NCBI GenBank assembly: GCA_037957365.1
Contig: JARHVA010001427.1
Span: 1,202,001 to 1,266,000 of the forward strand
Direction of reading: 5' to 3'
Origin: Torreya grandis
Taxonomy: Eukaryota > Streptophyta > Pinopsida > Cupressales > Taxaceae
DNA: 64,000 nt
Of this stretch, positions 1 to 12,444 are shown one piece after another. Both the position numbers and the translations under genes were made by a program. Numbering within the stretch: position 1 is the stretch's first letter; the number at the start of each line of letters is the position of its first letter. The notes below the pieces were generated by a model, which saw only the letters and a list, made by a program, of their open reading frames with translations, searched no databases and had not been told where the DNA came from.

Positions 1-600
1 CTAGCCTTCCATATTTTGACAGAGATGCTTTCCTTCCACATGAACCAAGGACCTTCAAAAAGGGACTTGATGTAGTCTTCTTGAATGGATAAATTAGCAA
101 GGAAAAAACCCTAGCCACTGTAACTATCTCCAAGTGGCCTTTCAATTTCCATCTTTCTTTCAATGTTTGGTTAGAACCCATTGACTTTATCAAGAATAAA
201 TTTGGTGAGTTCCACATCAACCTATTCAACAATGGTATTTATGAATGGGATAAAAGTTTCAATCTCCACATCAATTAGGAAAATATAGTTGCCTGAAGGG
301 ACATGACCCACTAGATCTAAACCTTTGGCCATGTTAGCCTACAGGGTTTCAAAAGGATGGGGTCCAATGATTTTTAAGTTGGATTTGAGTTGTCTAAAAG
401 GTTTGAGGATGGGTCTAATAATCCTAGACTTTTTTCATGATTGTACAGGGGATACAACAACTTGTGAGAGGAAACACATGAATCTGCACCAGAATTGACT
501 ATGACCTAAGCCCTAATGGAACCATCTTGGGACTAGAAACTATAAGTTTGACCATTTTATGAATCTTTCCTAAGCAAAAATTCAAATTGTTAAAGGTCCT
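1..600 (-). pseudogene. LINE ORF1 remnant (DUF4283-like), cut by window edge
   Basis: Read on the minus strand, about 1-220 gives a run of the type FFLANLSIQEDY...FEGPWFMW, the hallmark of the DUF4283 domain found in ORF1 of plant L1-type LINEs and derived proteins. The part further right (about 220-600) reads as a related N-terminal region but contains several stops. The domain runs off the left edge, so the zinc knuckle that normally follows cannot be seen. Stops and frame changes make it non-functional. DUF4283 proteins bind nucleic acid and probably package the LINE RNA; that role is family knowledge, not something seen here. Confidence 0.6.
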
Positions 601-977
601 CTACAACATCTATCATCCTGAATCCTACTCAATGGTTTAAGCTCTTTTCAAATATAGTGAAAATAAAATGAGTAACATTATTTTTGCTATCTCTATATTG
701 ATGGTTTAATCTCCTAGATTAGGTTACCACCCACTCTATGAATTTTATCAAGATGATCATTGAAAAAAATGCTATTAATTTCATTTTAATCAAAAAACTA
801 AAACATAAAACAATGATTTTGATTAAATTATATATAACAAAAAAAATAATTCATTTTAATAAAAAAAACCTAGATCAAGAGGAGTATGATACAAATTGGT
901 AGAAACTATGGATTAAGAATCTCACTCTCAATATCAACATTTTTTTCTATCTTATTAACCATAATAATATCCTCACT

Positions 978-1850
978 ATGGATAACCTAGTCAATAGGGG
1001 CCTCCTTTTACCTAATAGGTGCATCCTTTGTAAATGTATAGAAGAATCTATCTCTCACCTATTTCTTGAGTGCCCATTTACTTGTGAAATTATTAACTTA
1101 TTTTTATATAAATTAAAATTTTATTGGGTTAGACCTAACTCTATATTTGATCTCATATATAATGAAACCCCCTTGGGTTTCCCCTTGGACTTAATTTGGC
1201 ACCTAACCCTACCACACATATTCTAAGGTATTTATAAGTGTAGAAACTCTTACATTTTTGACAATAAGATGCCTTATCTTATTGAAACTACCCAAAGGAT
1301 TATTTATACCATTAAATAAATTTGGTATTTGTTTTATTCTAAGAACAATGACCCTCTCCCTTTACCTTTAACTAATTTATTCTCAAAATAGACTCTCTCA
1401 ACACTTGAGTAAACCCAGGCCTAGAGGGTGGATAGAATAAAGATGAAGTGGACCAAACCATCTAGAATATAGCTTAAGATAAATTTTGATGGAGATATTA
1501 AAAGTAACCTAGGTCTAGTCAAACTAGGAGGTATCATTAGGGATGTAGATGGTTATGTATTGGTTACCTATGTAGGTACCTTGGGGATTAAAACTAACCA
1601 TGTTTTCAAATCCTCAATGATATTTGATGGCATCAATTTGGTGACCAATTTGAGAATTGATAACCTTGTAGTAGAAGGAGACTCTTTAAACATCATAAAC
1701 TATTTATTGTGAAAAATAAATCCCTTATGGTCTACAAAAAATAAATTGAGGATGCAAAAAAAAATCTTTAATAATTCAGGGGTGTTTCAATTTTCCACAT
1801 TTATATGGAAATAATTAGGTGTGTAGATAACATATAAAATATGGGAGTAC
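978..1850 (+). pseudogene. LINE ORF2 C-terminus: zf-RVT zinc knuckle and RNase H
   Basis: The open stretch at 978-1226 encodes RGLLLPNRCILCKCIEESIS and then HLFLECP, which matches the Cys/His cluster (C-x2-C...H-x3-C) of the zf-RVT domain at the end of plant LINE reverse transcriptases. Downstream (about 1450-1780) the frame reads KINFDGDIKSNLG, GGIIRD and VVEGDS. These are the catalytic-Asp blocks of an RVT_3-type RNase H (DG, then GDS). Such an RNase H removes the RNA strand during reverse transcription. The frame is broken by stops, for example after LPHIF and after NYLL, and the RT domain itself is absent, in keeping with 5' truncation. Family assignment is secure; function is lost. Confidence 0.75.
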
Positions 1851-1981
1851 ATACTTCCTCTTTCTAACATTTGACAAAGTCCAAAGAGATACTGAGCCAA
1901 GTGACCACGATTATTGGGAAATGCATGGTTAATTAAACTACCCATTTTAAAGAGGGTAATTTAATCATGACTAAATAATAA

Positions 1982-3420
1982 ATGACACACTTTAAAGTAG
2001 GTGAATATATAACAAAGGATGTTAAAAATCATTACAAGGTGAAAGAATTAACTTTGAAGCATGGGAGATTTAAAATCAACACCAATATTAATGGCCCGGT
2101 CATGCCAAATTCAATCCATTTAAAACCCATTAATATTTCAATCTACATAAATCTATTGAAGGAAAAAAACAAACCAAGCATGGGATTTATTGTGATAGGA
2201 TAAATCCCATCTCATTATATAAATCTAATTAAGATCTTGATGTATGGAAAAAAAATTCTAAAGGGGGACTCACCAATTTCATGATAAGGATTGTCAATTC
2301 TAACTTCACCATTTTAAAAGGTTTTTAAAGAGGTTGGGATGATAGAGAGGTAAGAATGAGATTAATAAGGATTATAGTTACAAAAGAGATCATTGACAAA
2401 GTTATAAGCATGGACTATGAGGGAGTGAATTCAAGGGCAAGAAAAAAGAAGAGCTCATGAAAATTTTCTTTAAAATGGACAAAGTAGTCATCCCAAAACA
2501 AAAAGGGTATCCCAGAGTAGAGTTGACAAGAAAATGGCCTAAAATATATATTCATATTATAAGATACATAACTTTGGAAGGTAGACACACTTTTATATTC
2601 TCACATCATTTCTTTTTAATGAACCATTTTATAGGTCAAAAAATTAGTCTACCCTTCTCTTTGTTTAAATCTATGGAATCCATAATCACAAATTTAAATT
2701 TGAATCCTACCTCTAATCTTTTACACCAAGGTCTCTTCTTTCTAATAGTCAAGAGGGGAGAGTTAATGTATATGAAATAAGTGATCAAATCCATATATTT
2801 GCATAACAGAGAAGAAAAAACATAGGAAAGGGTGATAAAGATCACAAACCTAAAGAGGAAAAGATCTCTAAATCCCAAAAAGAGGAAAACTCTAACAAAC
2901 CCACTCCAAAAACTAACTAGGGGGAAAATGGTTAAGATCAAATAAATAGAAACCCTGTATCCTTAAACTCCATGGAGTAAGGAAATAAAGGAATCGTAAT
3001 TAAACTTTAAAAATATGAAGACCAAGCTAGCCATGAAATAGCCACTATGATCTGAGATGAATGAAGAATTATTCAAGTTAAAGTTGATGTTATTCTAGCC
3101 TAAAGGACTCAATATTCATGCAAGAGAGGTCGAAGGAAATATGAAGGACTCTATGGTGGTGGGAGAAATGGAGGAGGCCACTCTTAAAAAAAAGGAAGTA
3201 TGAAATGAAAGATGAAGATAAATAATAATAGGGGAAGAAGAAGCCAAATAAAGTGGTGGAAAAAACCTTGGTAATCTTGATGATAAAATTTGCTGAAAAT
3301 CCCACTCAAATCCCTAGTAAGAGAACCAAAGGACTCACCAAAAAGGAAGGAAAAAAGAAAAAATAAAGCAAGAAGCTGGTTATCTATAGTGACTTGGAGG
3401 AGTCATATCATTATTATTTT
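1982..3420 (+). pseudogene. Unclassified retroelement-like reading frame
   Basis: Open pieces at 1982-2203 and 2457-2780 are followed by a Lys/Glu-rich, stop-containing frame to about 3400. The second piece has a segment of the type FIFSHHFFLMNHF followed by SLPFSLFKSMESI, which resembles a pattern I associate with poorly characterised plant transposon proteins, but I cannot name the family with confidence. The charged tail resembles LINE ORF1 C-termini. It lies between the LINE RNase H and the LINE 3' end, an odd position for either a gag or an ORF1, so it may be a separate insertion. Confidence 0.3.
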
Positions 3421-3668
3421 ACTCTTTTTTTCTAACACTTGGTGTCTTTTTCATGTTGGAATACCATATTTTTGGTTGAACACAACATTGTGGTGTTCTA
3501 TAATTTGGGGATCTTGCTCTTTGTTATTTATGCTTTCTATTAGTTGAATTTCTCTCAATCCTTATAAGGGTATGAGACCCTATTCCTAATTTTTAACCTC
3601 ATCAAATAGAAAATAACAAAACCTAGATATAACAACAAAATAATTCATTTTAATAACAAAACCTAGAT

Positions 3669-6342
3669 ATATCAATAAAAAAAAATCATCATAAGAGGAT
3701 GAGTAGCAATGTTATTATTAACCTTGAAATGGTTTCAGCTCTTAGAGTGGGAATCCACCCACTCTAAGATATTTCTCAAGATGGATTCATTTTGAATATA
3801 AAGGTTGGGTGTTACATCTAGAAACATCAAATTACTAAGTAATTTTAGTCTTAAATATTAAATCTTACAATATATTCACATTGTGATACTTGTTAAAAAT
3901 AATATAAATCTTTGTGATAAATAGTTTACATAATCTTCTACTTTAAAAATTATAATTTTTTATTATTATTTAAAATAATATTATAATTTAAAATATTGAA
4001 AATTTATAATAATAGTATGAATATATTTGATATATATTTTATAATGTTTTTTATTTAATCATGTAAAATTATAGATTTTACATGGACCTTGTAACCAAAG
4101 AGTTAAAATATATATTTAAGACAACATAGAAAAAAATAACAAAAAAATATTTAACACTAATTTGGATTTTGGAATCCTTCTTTGGTACATAGGGTTAAGG
4201 ATATAGAAATGGTATAAAATAATGGTGAATATCAGATCTACAATAGGCCCATTAAATGCTAAACTTAGATGTACCATATGCTAGATTTATTATGCTGAGA
4301 ATAGGCTACTAATGGAAAGTATAATTATGATAGATATAAAAAATGATAAAAAAATTGACATACTTAAATTTTTATAATTATAATGTAGATGTAGATATAA
4401 TATAGGTAAAAGTTAGGTAGGAAGATCATTTTGAAATAGTCATCAGATTCTAGACCTAGTGTTTTTGGCTCTCTGGATAGTTACATCAACACTACTATTT
4501 GGGTTTGATTCTAGTGTCTAGTACACAATATCTAGTGAAACAAGATACAAACATCTATATGCTTATGGTTTTGTCATTTAATTCATTTTGGTGCATTCAA
4601 ATATGGGTCATGGACTACCACACCTGGTGAAATGATAAAACATAATCTTTCCATCTTTAATGTGACCTTGGGGAAAATTAGTTAGTGTGCACATGATGTC
4701 AAACTAACCTGTAATGAACCCACTATCATTGGGAATTACCTACATAGCTAATACTCTATAAGAGGGCCTATGAATCATGTATTTATCCCTTGTGTGTCAT
4801 TGTGTGTGTGTATCATGTAATGTGTGTAAAGTAGGCACAACAATGACCTAGCTTGTAACTTGGCAAACATTACTTTATGACTAATCCTTTAGTACTTCAG
4901 ACCTATAGTTAGGTTATTCCTTTGACTGATATCAAAATAGGGAAGAATAGGAAAGATTTTGGTAACTTGAGTTCTTTATGAGTGCTCTTTTTATTTGATT
5001 ATTGGGTGAGGAATTAATGAGGGTTGATATTGTATTTATACCAATACTATCAGGAGATAAATTGCATTAAATCACTTAGGTAAACCATCATAATACATTT
5101 CATTTGAAAATTAGATGAATTTAGGGCACTAGACACTTACATTTAGGTAGGACAATAATTTCAACATTATTATATATCCTAAACATTAGTGTCTAGGGAG
5201 AAAGAGAGTAGGCACATGTTTCAAACTTGTATAATTGTAAGATAAGTAAAATTTAAGCATTATTGGGAAGATGGGATGTTTATGTCATCAATATAATGAT
5301 GTTATGATTAAGACATATGCCAAGGGGAAAAAGACAAAAAAATATGAAAGGATTATAGAAGCAAGGTATGTGTATAACTAAGAGGAAAAACTAAGGTTCA
5401 AGTTTTCCAAGTGTACAAGATTAAGGTGCTACATAATAAAAAAATATCATCTACATTTCCACCCCTTTAATCTAGCAATGAAATTGATATTTTAAAGGAA
5501 AGGAATAATTACATGGGTGTGTATGCACACCTTATATTTTCTTGAGTTGAATTTGAGTGATTTGTTGGATTTGAATTTGAGTGCTTTGTTGGTGATTGAC
5601 CTACAAACAAGAGCATGTTATAGTGTATAATCAGTGCATATAATCTTGGTTAAAATTACTTGAAATAGACTAAAATTGAAAGATAAAGGTTCAGGAATAC
5701 ACTTGTGTGTCTATGTAACCACATTTCCTATTAGCAAGTTGTTTTTTTAAAATATGTATCATTTTAAGGCTTTAAAACTGAAATTAGGATAAATATAGAT
5801 AAATCTTTAAAGTGAATATATCCAAGGAGATAGAGAAAGAGAGGTTGGAAGGCACATACCCCTAACCTTGAAGTAAAAATGAGTTACCACTTAGTAGTTA
5901 AGATTATCTCACCTATACAACTGATTTATACTTATAACTTAGTGAGTTTGGATGATCAATTCCAAGCTAAAAACATGTCAAGTTGAGTGATTTAATCACC
6001 TCAACCATACCAAAAAGTGAACCAACTATTGTAGCATATTGGCTCACTAAATTTTGTAAAAGTCTTTTGGGTATCAATACATGTAATAATTTTGAAATAT
6101 AAGATTAATTTATATTTTATAATATTAAGCACCTGTTGTATGGGAGATGCACATTAGATATGTCTCATGTTGAAATTGTGTATAATAATGGTACCGTGTA
6201 TAAAATCCTACAACTATGAATTTGAATCACATAACTATATGCTTTTATTAATTAAAATAATTATGTATGGGTTGAGGAAATTATTAAAAATCATTCCCAC
6301 ACTATATATGGATAAATATGAAACCAATATCGTTACCAATGT
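3669..6342. other. AT-rich non-coding stretch, LTR-like in parts
   Basis: No coding frame can be supported. The first 700 bases are very AT-rich. Around 4735-4830 a TATA-like CTCTATAAGAGGG is followed by a short GT-rich run (TGTGTGTCATTGTGTGTGTGT), which resembles an LTR promoter and leader, but no partner LTR was found. The rest is unassigned old repeat sequence. Confidence 0.4.
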
Positions 6343-6690
6343 GGAGGACAAGTTTCCAAAACATGCCCCCACTATAAACTAGAGATGTTGAAAATTGAGT
6401 AGGTGTGGAGAACATGATTCCAAAGCATGCCCCCACTAAATCTAAAAACTATGAATGTGTGGAAGTCATGTCCATATGACATTCCCCAACTAAATCTATA
6501 AACTATTGTAAGTACCAAATCTTAATGAATGTGGAGAACATGCTTCCAAAGCATGCCCCCACTAAATCTAAAAACTATGAATGTGTGGAATCCATGTCCA
6601 TATGACATGCCCCTACTATATCTAAGAAGTGTGCAAAGTATGGAGAGCATGATTTTGAATCATTCCCTCACTAATATTCCCCCTTTTTGA
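6343..6690. repeat. Six-unit tandem repeat, 54-72 bp units
   Basis: Units begin with GGAG/GGAA at about 6343, 6407, 6461, 6533, 6587 and 6642, so spacing alternates around 54-72 bp. Each carries CATG...CATGCCCCCACTAAATCTA or a variant. Two unit types alternate: one has CATGATTCCAAAGCATG, the other GTCATGTCCATATGACAT. Both are near-palindromic. The array ends in ATTCCCCCTTTTTGATGAG, which on the minus strand (AAAAAGGGGGAAT) looks like a polypurine tract. The array may therefore lie at the U3 end of the LTR of element A. Confidence 0.7.
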
Positions 6691-7031
6691 TGAGGTAAAA
6701 ATAACACCTAAAATTTACCTCACCTCAAAAGGGTAAGACAACTATAAAATCTATGAATATAACCATGTAGCATATAAAAGGAAAAATGTCTAGGTAAATG
6801 TATAATTGAATCACATATAAATAATATGATCACGTGTATGCATAAGATGCATGATAAATATCATGTCAACATCTAGATACTAACAATATAATATAAAAAA
6901 ATATAAGAACACACATAAGAGCACTTAGAATTAAGACAAAAAACAATGTTCTAAGGAGACCACAAAGAAGAGTCATGTTTAAATGCCACAAAATAAAATG
7001 TACATGACATAGTAAAAATGTACATAACATA

Positions 7032-7797
7032 GTAAAATGTACACAAAAAAAAATAATGACATATTAAAATTTCCATATAAGAAGCAATGACATATTCAAA
7101 TTTCCAAAAAGGTAATGACATATTCAAATGTCCAAGAAGGCAAACATAGACACATGGAACACATACAATGAAGCACATTCAAATTATCAAACAAGCAAGA
7201 CAATAGAAAGGTAAAACACTCAAGGAAGTGTATAAAGGTAAATCATAAACAACCAACATAACATGTTATAGTGACTCATAAATCAAATGTGTTATCAAAA
7301 AAGGTTAAGTACATAGCATACACAGTATCTTGTGTAAGATATAATCATGGATAAGGCATGTGTAAGTACATATGTAAGCTTAAACATGATAGTATAGAGT
7401 GATCATCCAATCATATAATGTATGTCTATCAATATCATAGAATATGGATTCCCCTAATGTCTAGATGACATGAGTAGAGGGAAATCCCAATACCCATAAG
7501 TGTGTTATGTATATGTGTATGCCTATATATGTATATGTAGGAGTAAATTATATGCTAACCCTCAAAATGGAACTAACACATAGATTCCAAGGAACCAATA
7601 GAACATGTAGGTGTTGAAAATTCTTTTTGAATGTTTGCATGTTTTTGTATTTTTTTGGTATTTTTGAGAGACAATATCATCATATATGCCAAAGGGTCAA
7701 TAAAACATGTAGGTGCTAAAAATTATTTTTGTATTTTTACATGTTTTTTTTATTTTTTTGGTATTTTTGAGAAACAAGATCATCCTATGATCTCATC
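7032..7797. repeat. Tandem duplications in the tail of element A
   Basis: About 7050-7145 holds three units of roughly 30 bp with the core AATGACATATTCAAATTTCC. At 7596-7797 a unit of 102 bp (starting CAATAGAACATGTAGGTG and ending near GGTATTTTTGAGA) is present twice. The related tail at 56250-56330 has only one copy of the second unit, so this duplication is specific to this copy. Stem-like GACATATTCAAATGTC cores occur in the first array. Confidence 0.65.
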
Positions 7798-8199
7798 TAA
7801 AGGATGATCATAGGTATCTCTCCACTCATAACCTAGTGTAATAAATTTATTGTACTACCGAGGAGCATGTATAGGTGAAATAGATGTCACTATAGTATTT
7901 GTGATGTTCGATGTATGTATAGTAAGAATATGAGGTTGTGAATTACTAATATAAGGAATAGGGGTTATTAAGACCCATATCTATGTACTCTATGGTTTAT
8001 TTGGAATAGTAATAGTAGAAACATGTTTGGGTGCTCTAGATATATAAATATGGTGTATATAAGACAAGGATTATGTGGAACCCACCGTCTATCTCTAATG
8101 TAAAGGTATCTCTAATATTTGCTACCTAGTAAATAGGATTACTTGTTACTTACCCTTTTAAAATATATTAGACTTAACAAGATTGATAATTAATTACCT

Positions 8200-8755
8200 A
8201 GGTATAAATATCTCTTTTTTAAGAGGATGCTTACATGGAATACCAAAAATTGAAATTCCCTTATTGGTATGAGTGTACTTAACACACCCATGTACTATAG
8301 AAGGTATTGATTAAAGAGTGTATCAAAGGTCATCAAAACAACATGTCAAAGACACCCATAAAATGTATAACTAATAAATTATTAACCATATGTGTAGGAC
8401 CAATCTATAAAGGTAGATTAATATCACCAAGAACCTTTTGGGAGGTAACATCAAATGATCTGACTAATTTAGTAGAGGGGTGTAAATCATGATGAGTATA
8501 ACTAAATGTATAATTAATTTCATGGTGCAAACATTTTTTCTTGCACCATTATCAATCATAACACTATGTATATGGTGTTTATCACGGTATGCTCAAATTA
8601 ATAAAGAATTAAAATCATATCCATCATCCTTAATTTCACTATAATAAAAGGAAATAGGTCTCTAAACCATAAGAGGTATATTTCTTGTGTGAGTACCAAT
8701 GACCCCATCTAGTGGGTGTCCATAATATGATGGAGAAAGATGTGCATTATATTCC
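8200..8755 (-). pseudogene. Retroviral-type aspartic protease of element A (broken)
   Basis: Minus-strand translation shows VMIDNGARKNVCTM, with the catalytic motif DNG at 8545-8553, followed by a stretch matching the flap and C-terminal half (a SFD-like block, then LGDI/VILI-like and PTHM-like). The family signature is LIDNG...LNV. This is a Ty3/gypsy plant protease, which cleaves the gag-pol precursor. Several stops are present. To the right, reading continues as the gag-protease linker until the gypsy-1 insertion at 8756. To the left it degenerates by about 7850 with no RT. Element B carries the same LIDNG signature. Confidence 0.65.
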
Positions 8756-11418
8756 ATTTGAAATTATGGTTCTTATTGTACCATCAATTTAAACCCTTAT
8801 AGAGGGTTATTCAGGCCCTTTCTAATTGAGCTACACTATTAGAACAACCCTATGATGTGGGTTACCTATGGTGGGGTTGGACATCTAGAGAATGATGACT
8901 TCCTCTTGATGGATAACTTATACTAATTTTTGCACTAGGAAAAGGGTTAGAAAGGGTGAATATGGATCCTAATAAATCTAACAAGGTGATGCACCAAATT
9001 AAATGATAACTCACATAAGCATTAAATATATGCTAAAGAATCATAACACAGTACTAGCTCACACAATCTCAAAATCTAGATAATTACATAAGTATTTCAT
9101 ACACTAGGTTCAGGAAGCAATGAATGAAGCTAAGAGGAATTATAATACTCACACTAACCTTATATTAATGATAAAAAGAACACAAATGTAGACCTACAAT
9201 CAATTATAAAACACCCTAAAAAGTCAAGAAATAAAGACAATGGGCATGGAAGATTCTCCTTCACAATGCCATCATGCACAATCTTACTAAACATAGTTCA
9301 AAAGAAAGAGATAGGTTAAGAGAAAATTTATTTGATTTAAGAGGTCTTTCATACAAGTTTTTATAGGATCTAGCCTTATTAAATGAGAGTATCTACTCTT
9401 CTATAATTGAGAGAGAGTTCCTATCAAAAGTGAGAGAGTCTTTCTTCTAAAAACTGAGAGAGTTCTCAAATGGGAATAAAGGGTAATATAGGAGAAAATG
9501 GAGAGAAGAGGGAGCATGTGTATATAAATCATTAATTGAGCTTCTACATTTTATGAATACTCCACATTCTTTTTATTAAAATATGATTAATACATCATAG
9601 ACAAAATATCCTTTAATTGCTCTAATAGTCCCTAAATCTTCTCATTGGCTGAGAAGAATGCACTTGGAAATAAGAAAGTGTCTTAGGATGATGAGTCATG
9701 ATCCTACTATAAATAAAAACCCTTAGGCACCCTAAAAATATATTAAATGCTCCTATTACTTTCTCCAATCTGTATATCTACATCTTAGGACTCCATATTA
9801 TCTTACACTTAAGTTCATTATAAGGACAAAGTCCTCAATTCCATGGACTTGATAGACTCATGCTTAAGTCTAATTTTATCAAATGTAGGTACCTATTTTT
9901 CAAGGATATGACCATGTCAAAGGATGAGGCACCTATCCATCAATCACATACTTATATTTATCACAATATTTGAGCACTGATCTTACTATAGATTGAAAAC
10001 CAATCTCATTTATTAGTTTTCATATATTTATATTCATGAAGAGCTTACAAACTACATAACATCATCCCTGAACCATATTAGGTCTAAATAGACCTATTAT
10101 ACCTCTAAAACTTGTGAAAATCAAAGAATTAATGTGTACAAAATTAAAAATACAAGGAAACTAAGTCCATATGGTATGGATCTGCCAACAGAGGTCTCAA
10201 CTGAGCTTCAATGTTGTCCTTTAAAAAAATTGACCTGGTTTGACATGAGTCAAAAAAATTATCCATTGAAGTCCCTTAGCTTTTGACTTTAAATTTTGAT
10301 TTTCAATCCTGATCTTAGCCCTCTCAAAATGTGCCAATTATTAGCTCTTCATTTATTCCATAGTATTTTTCTCTCAACCCTTTAACTTATTGACCTCATG
10401 CATGCCATCGATCTGATTCTATATGAATGAATGTGAGCCATAGATCTTCTACTAGTATAGCATGGTTAAGACACTTTTCACTTACATATTCACCTTAGAG
10501 ATCCTTTAACCTTTTAAATTATTACTTGTCATTGATTTGAATCTTAAGAGTGAACACATACCATTGATTTGCTTGGACCTACTAAATCTATCAGTTAATG
10601 CATACCATTAGATCTTTGATTAGGTACCCAAGATCTTGACACTTGTCATCAATGTGTTCATGATGACCTTTTGACTTGATGCTTATTGATCTTTAACACA
10701 TGATCAAATATGTGACATTGGATCTTCAAGACTCATTGACATTTGTTAGATCACTGATCATCATTATATTTGATATTAAATCCCAAGATTTGGACACTTA
10801 TCATCTATGCATTCAACCTAGGAACATTTGAATTCAATTGATTATTTCACATAGATTAAACTTGTCATCCCCATGCATGTTTCACTCTACAAGTCTAACT
10901 TTGAAGCTTTATTACTTGAGATAGATAGCTCATCAAGTTATGAAATTTATAGAGTATGATCTAAGCATGTAAAACATTATGTCCATGTGATCCTTTGGGC
11001 TTGAGAGGCTTCTTGAGATTAATTATAAAATACACATTCAAAGTGACCAATCTATTTCTGCATGATGTTTGATGGTGTTCTAGTTCTTTTAGACTTGTGT
11101 TTGAACTATTATCTCTTTTAGAAGGCTCCAATGGACTTCTAAGGCTTTGTAAAACCTGATTCATGCTCCTAAATCTTGAAACACTAATAAAATATGTTGG
11201 TCTTTTTTACTATGTAACTCTAGACCTATTTCAAGACTTGCTTCTCAAAGATTAATAAAACACACTTTAAGTTTGCTTAAAGTGTTTCAAAATATTTGTA
11301 AGTAACACTTCATCTCTTTCTCAACTAGGAACTTTGCTAAGCTAATCACTCTTGACCAAGACCTATAGAAAATGATCCTCTAGATACATTTTTGTATGTC
11401 AGACAAAATTGGCCAATA
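8756..11418 (-). repeat. gypsy-1 3' LTR
   Basis: It aligns along its length with 19664-22249. Shared blocks include GTGGGTTACCTATGGTGGGG (8859 and 19758 regions), the block around CTCCTTCACAATGCCATCAT (9253 and 20157) and the end block TTTTGTATGT...CCAA. Divergence is clearly visible by eye, with many substitutions and small indels, so the insertion is old. The LTR is non-coding. Confidence 0.8.
10370..10830. repeat. Degenerate short repeats inside the gypsy-1 LTR
   Basis: Variants of GATCTTGACACTTGTCAT and CCATTGATCTTT recur every 50-80 bases, interspersed with TGACCTTTTGACTTGATG-like words. The same field is present in the other LTR (21180-21640), so it predates insertion. It may be a run of regulatory boxes in U3 or just slippage-born repetition. 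Confidence 0.5.
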
Positions 11419-12444
11419 TTTTTGGTGACATCTTGGGATTCCATGCCTACTATACAAAAACTTAGTGGTGTTAAGCTGATCCATTAGGTACATGGATTCA
11501 TAGTCTTTCCTCTCAACTAATATGATACTAACTCAAGGCTGACCCTTTATGAAACATCCTTTTGAATCAAAAGGAATAAAAGAGAAAAATAAACAACTAC
11601 ACCCAAAGCACTTATTGAAAGGGAAAAACACAACTGAAATGAAATGTGCTTAAGGAAATTAAAGGAAAGCACAAAAAATATTTTAATATGATACAGTATC
11701 ATAAAATAACTACAAAATATTTTAATAATAAGTCTTTAAATTAATGCCATTTACTAGGATGGGTAATACCTCTCCATCTAGTTGGTCAAGCTAAAAATCA
11801 TTACTCTTATTTCCATCCATGGATTAAATAAGGACCATTCCATAAGATATAAAACTTGTTATGGTTTCTTGGATTGGCCTTATTTGAGTCTCATTTAAAG
11901 ACTAGGTCCCCTTCCTTGAAGTCCTCTGATGTGGCCCTTTTATCAAAGTATTTTTTTACTTGATCTTGGTGTGACTCTAATGTCTTCATGAGCTCTACCA
12001 TCCTCATGCTCATAAACTCACTTTCCATCAAATCAAGCTAAAGGGATAACTCCAAGGTAGGAAGTTTAAGAGAAATGGTAAATTTTGCTTCCTTTCCATA
12101 TACAAGGACATATGGAGAATTGATAATGATAGATTTGGTATTCATTATATCAACCCATAAGGTTGTCCTTAGTTTTATATGTCATGTTCTCTAATTTTCC
12201 TCCATGGTCCTCTTGATAATCCTTAACAAGTTATTATTTATGGAATCTACCAATCTATTTCTTTAGAGATAGTAATTAGAGGATGTGTAGAGGTATATGC
12301 CCAACTCAAGTGCCCATTCACTTATCTTCCTACTAATAAATTCTAATGCATTATCTAAAATTATAGTAGAAAAGACACCAAACTTGGTTACTATGTTGTC
12401 ATAAAATTCCAATGCTATTGTTTCATTAACTTATTTCAAAGCAA

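Larger units (their letters stand above)
843..3668 (+). mobile_element. 5'-truncated LINE insertion with long target-site duplication
   Basis: A segment of about 32 bases (843-875) that reads AAATAATTCATTTTAATAA and then an A-rich stretch ending CCTAGAT is repeated nearly exactly at 3637-3668. Between the copies lies the C-terminal end of a LINE polyprotein (978-1850), a middle of unclear origin, and a 3' end with a small hairpin (AGGGT...ACCCT, 3567-3581) followed by a CTCATCAAATAG-type tail. The unusually long duplication and the missing 5' half fit target-primed reverse transcription with 5' truncation. Part of the TSD (AATAACAAAACCTAGATAT) occurs once more at 3612-3630, so the right junction is blurred. 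The middle (1.9-3.4 kb) does not read as ORF2, so the element may be composite. Confidence 0.6.

Noticed and set aside
6951..7178. 75-codon minus frame as a small membrane or secreted protein
   Set aside because: It is a direct translation of the tandem GACATATTCAAATG units and changes with unit number; no start context or homolog.
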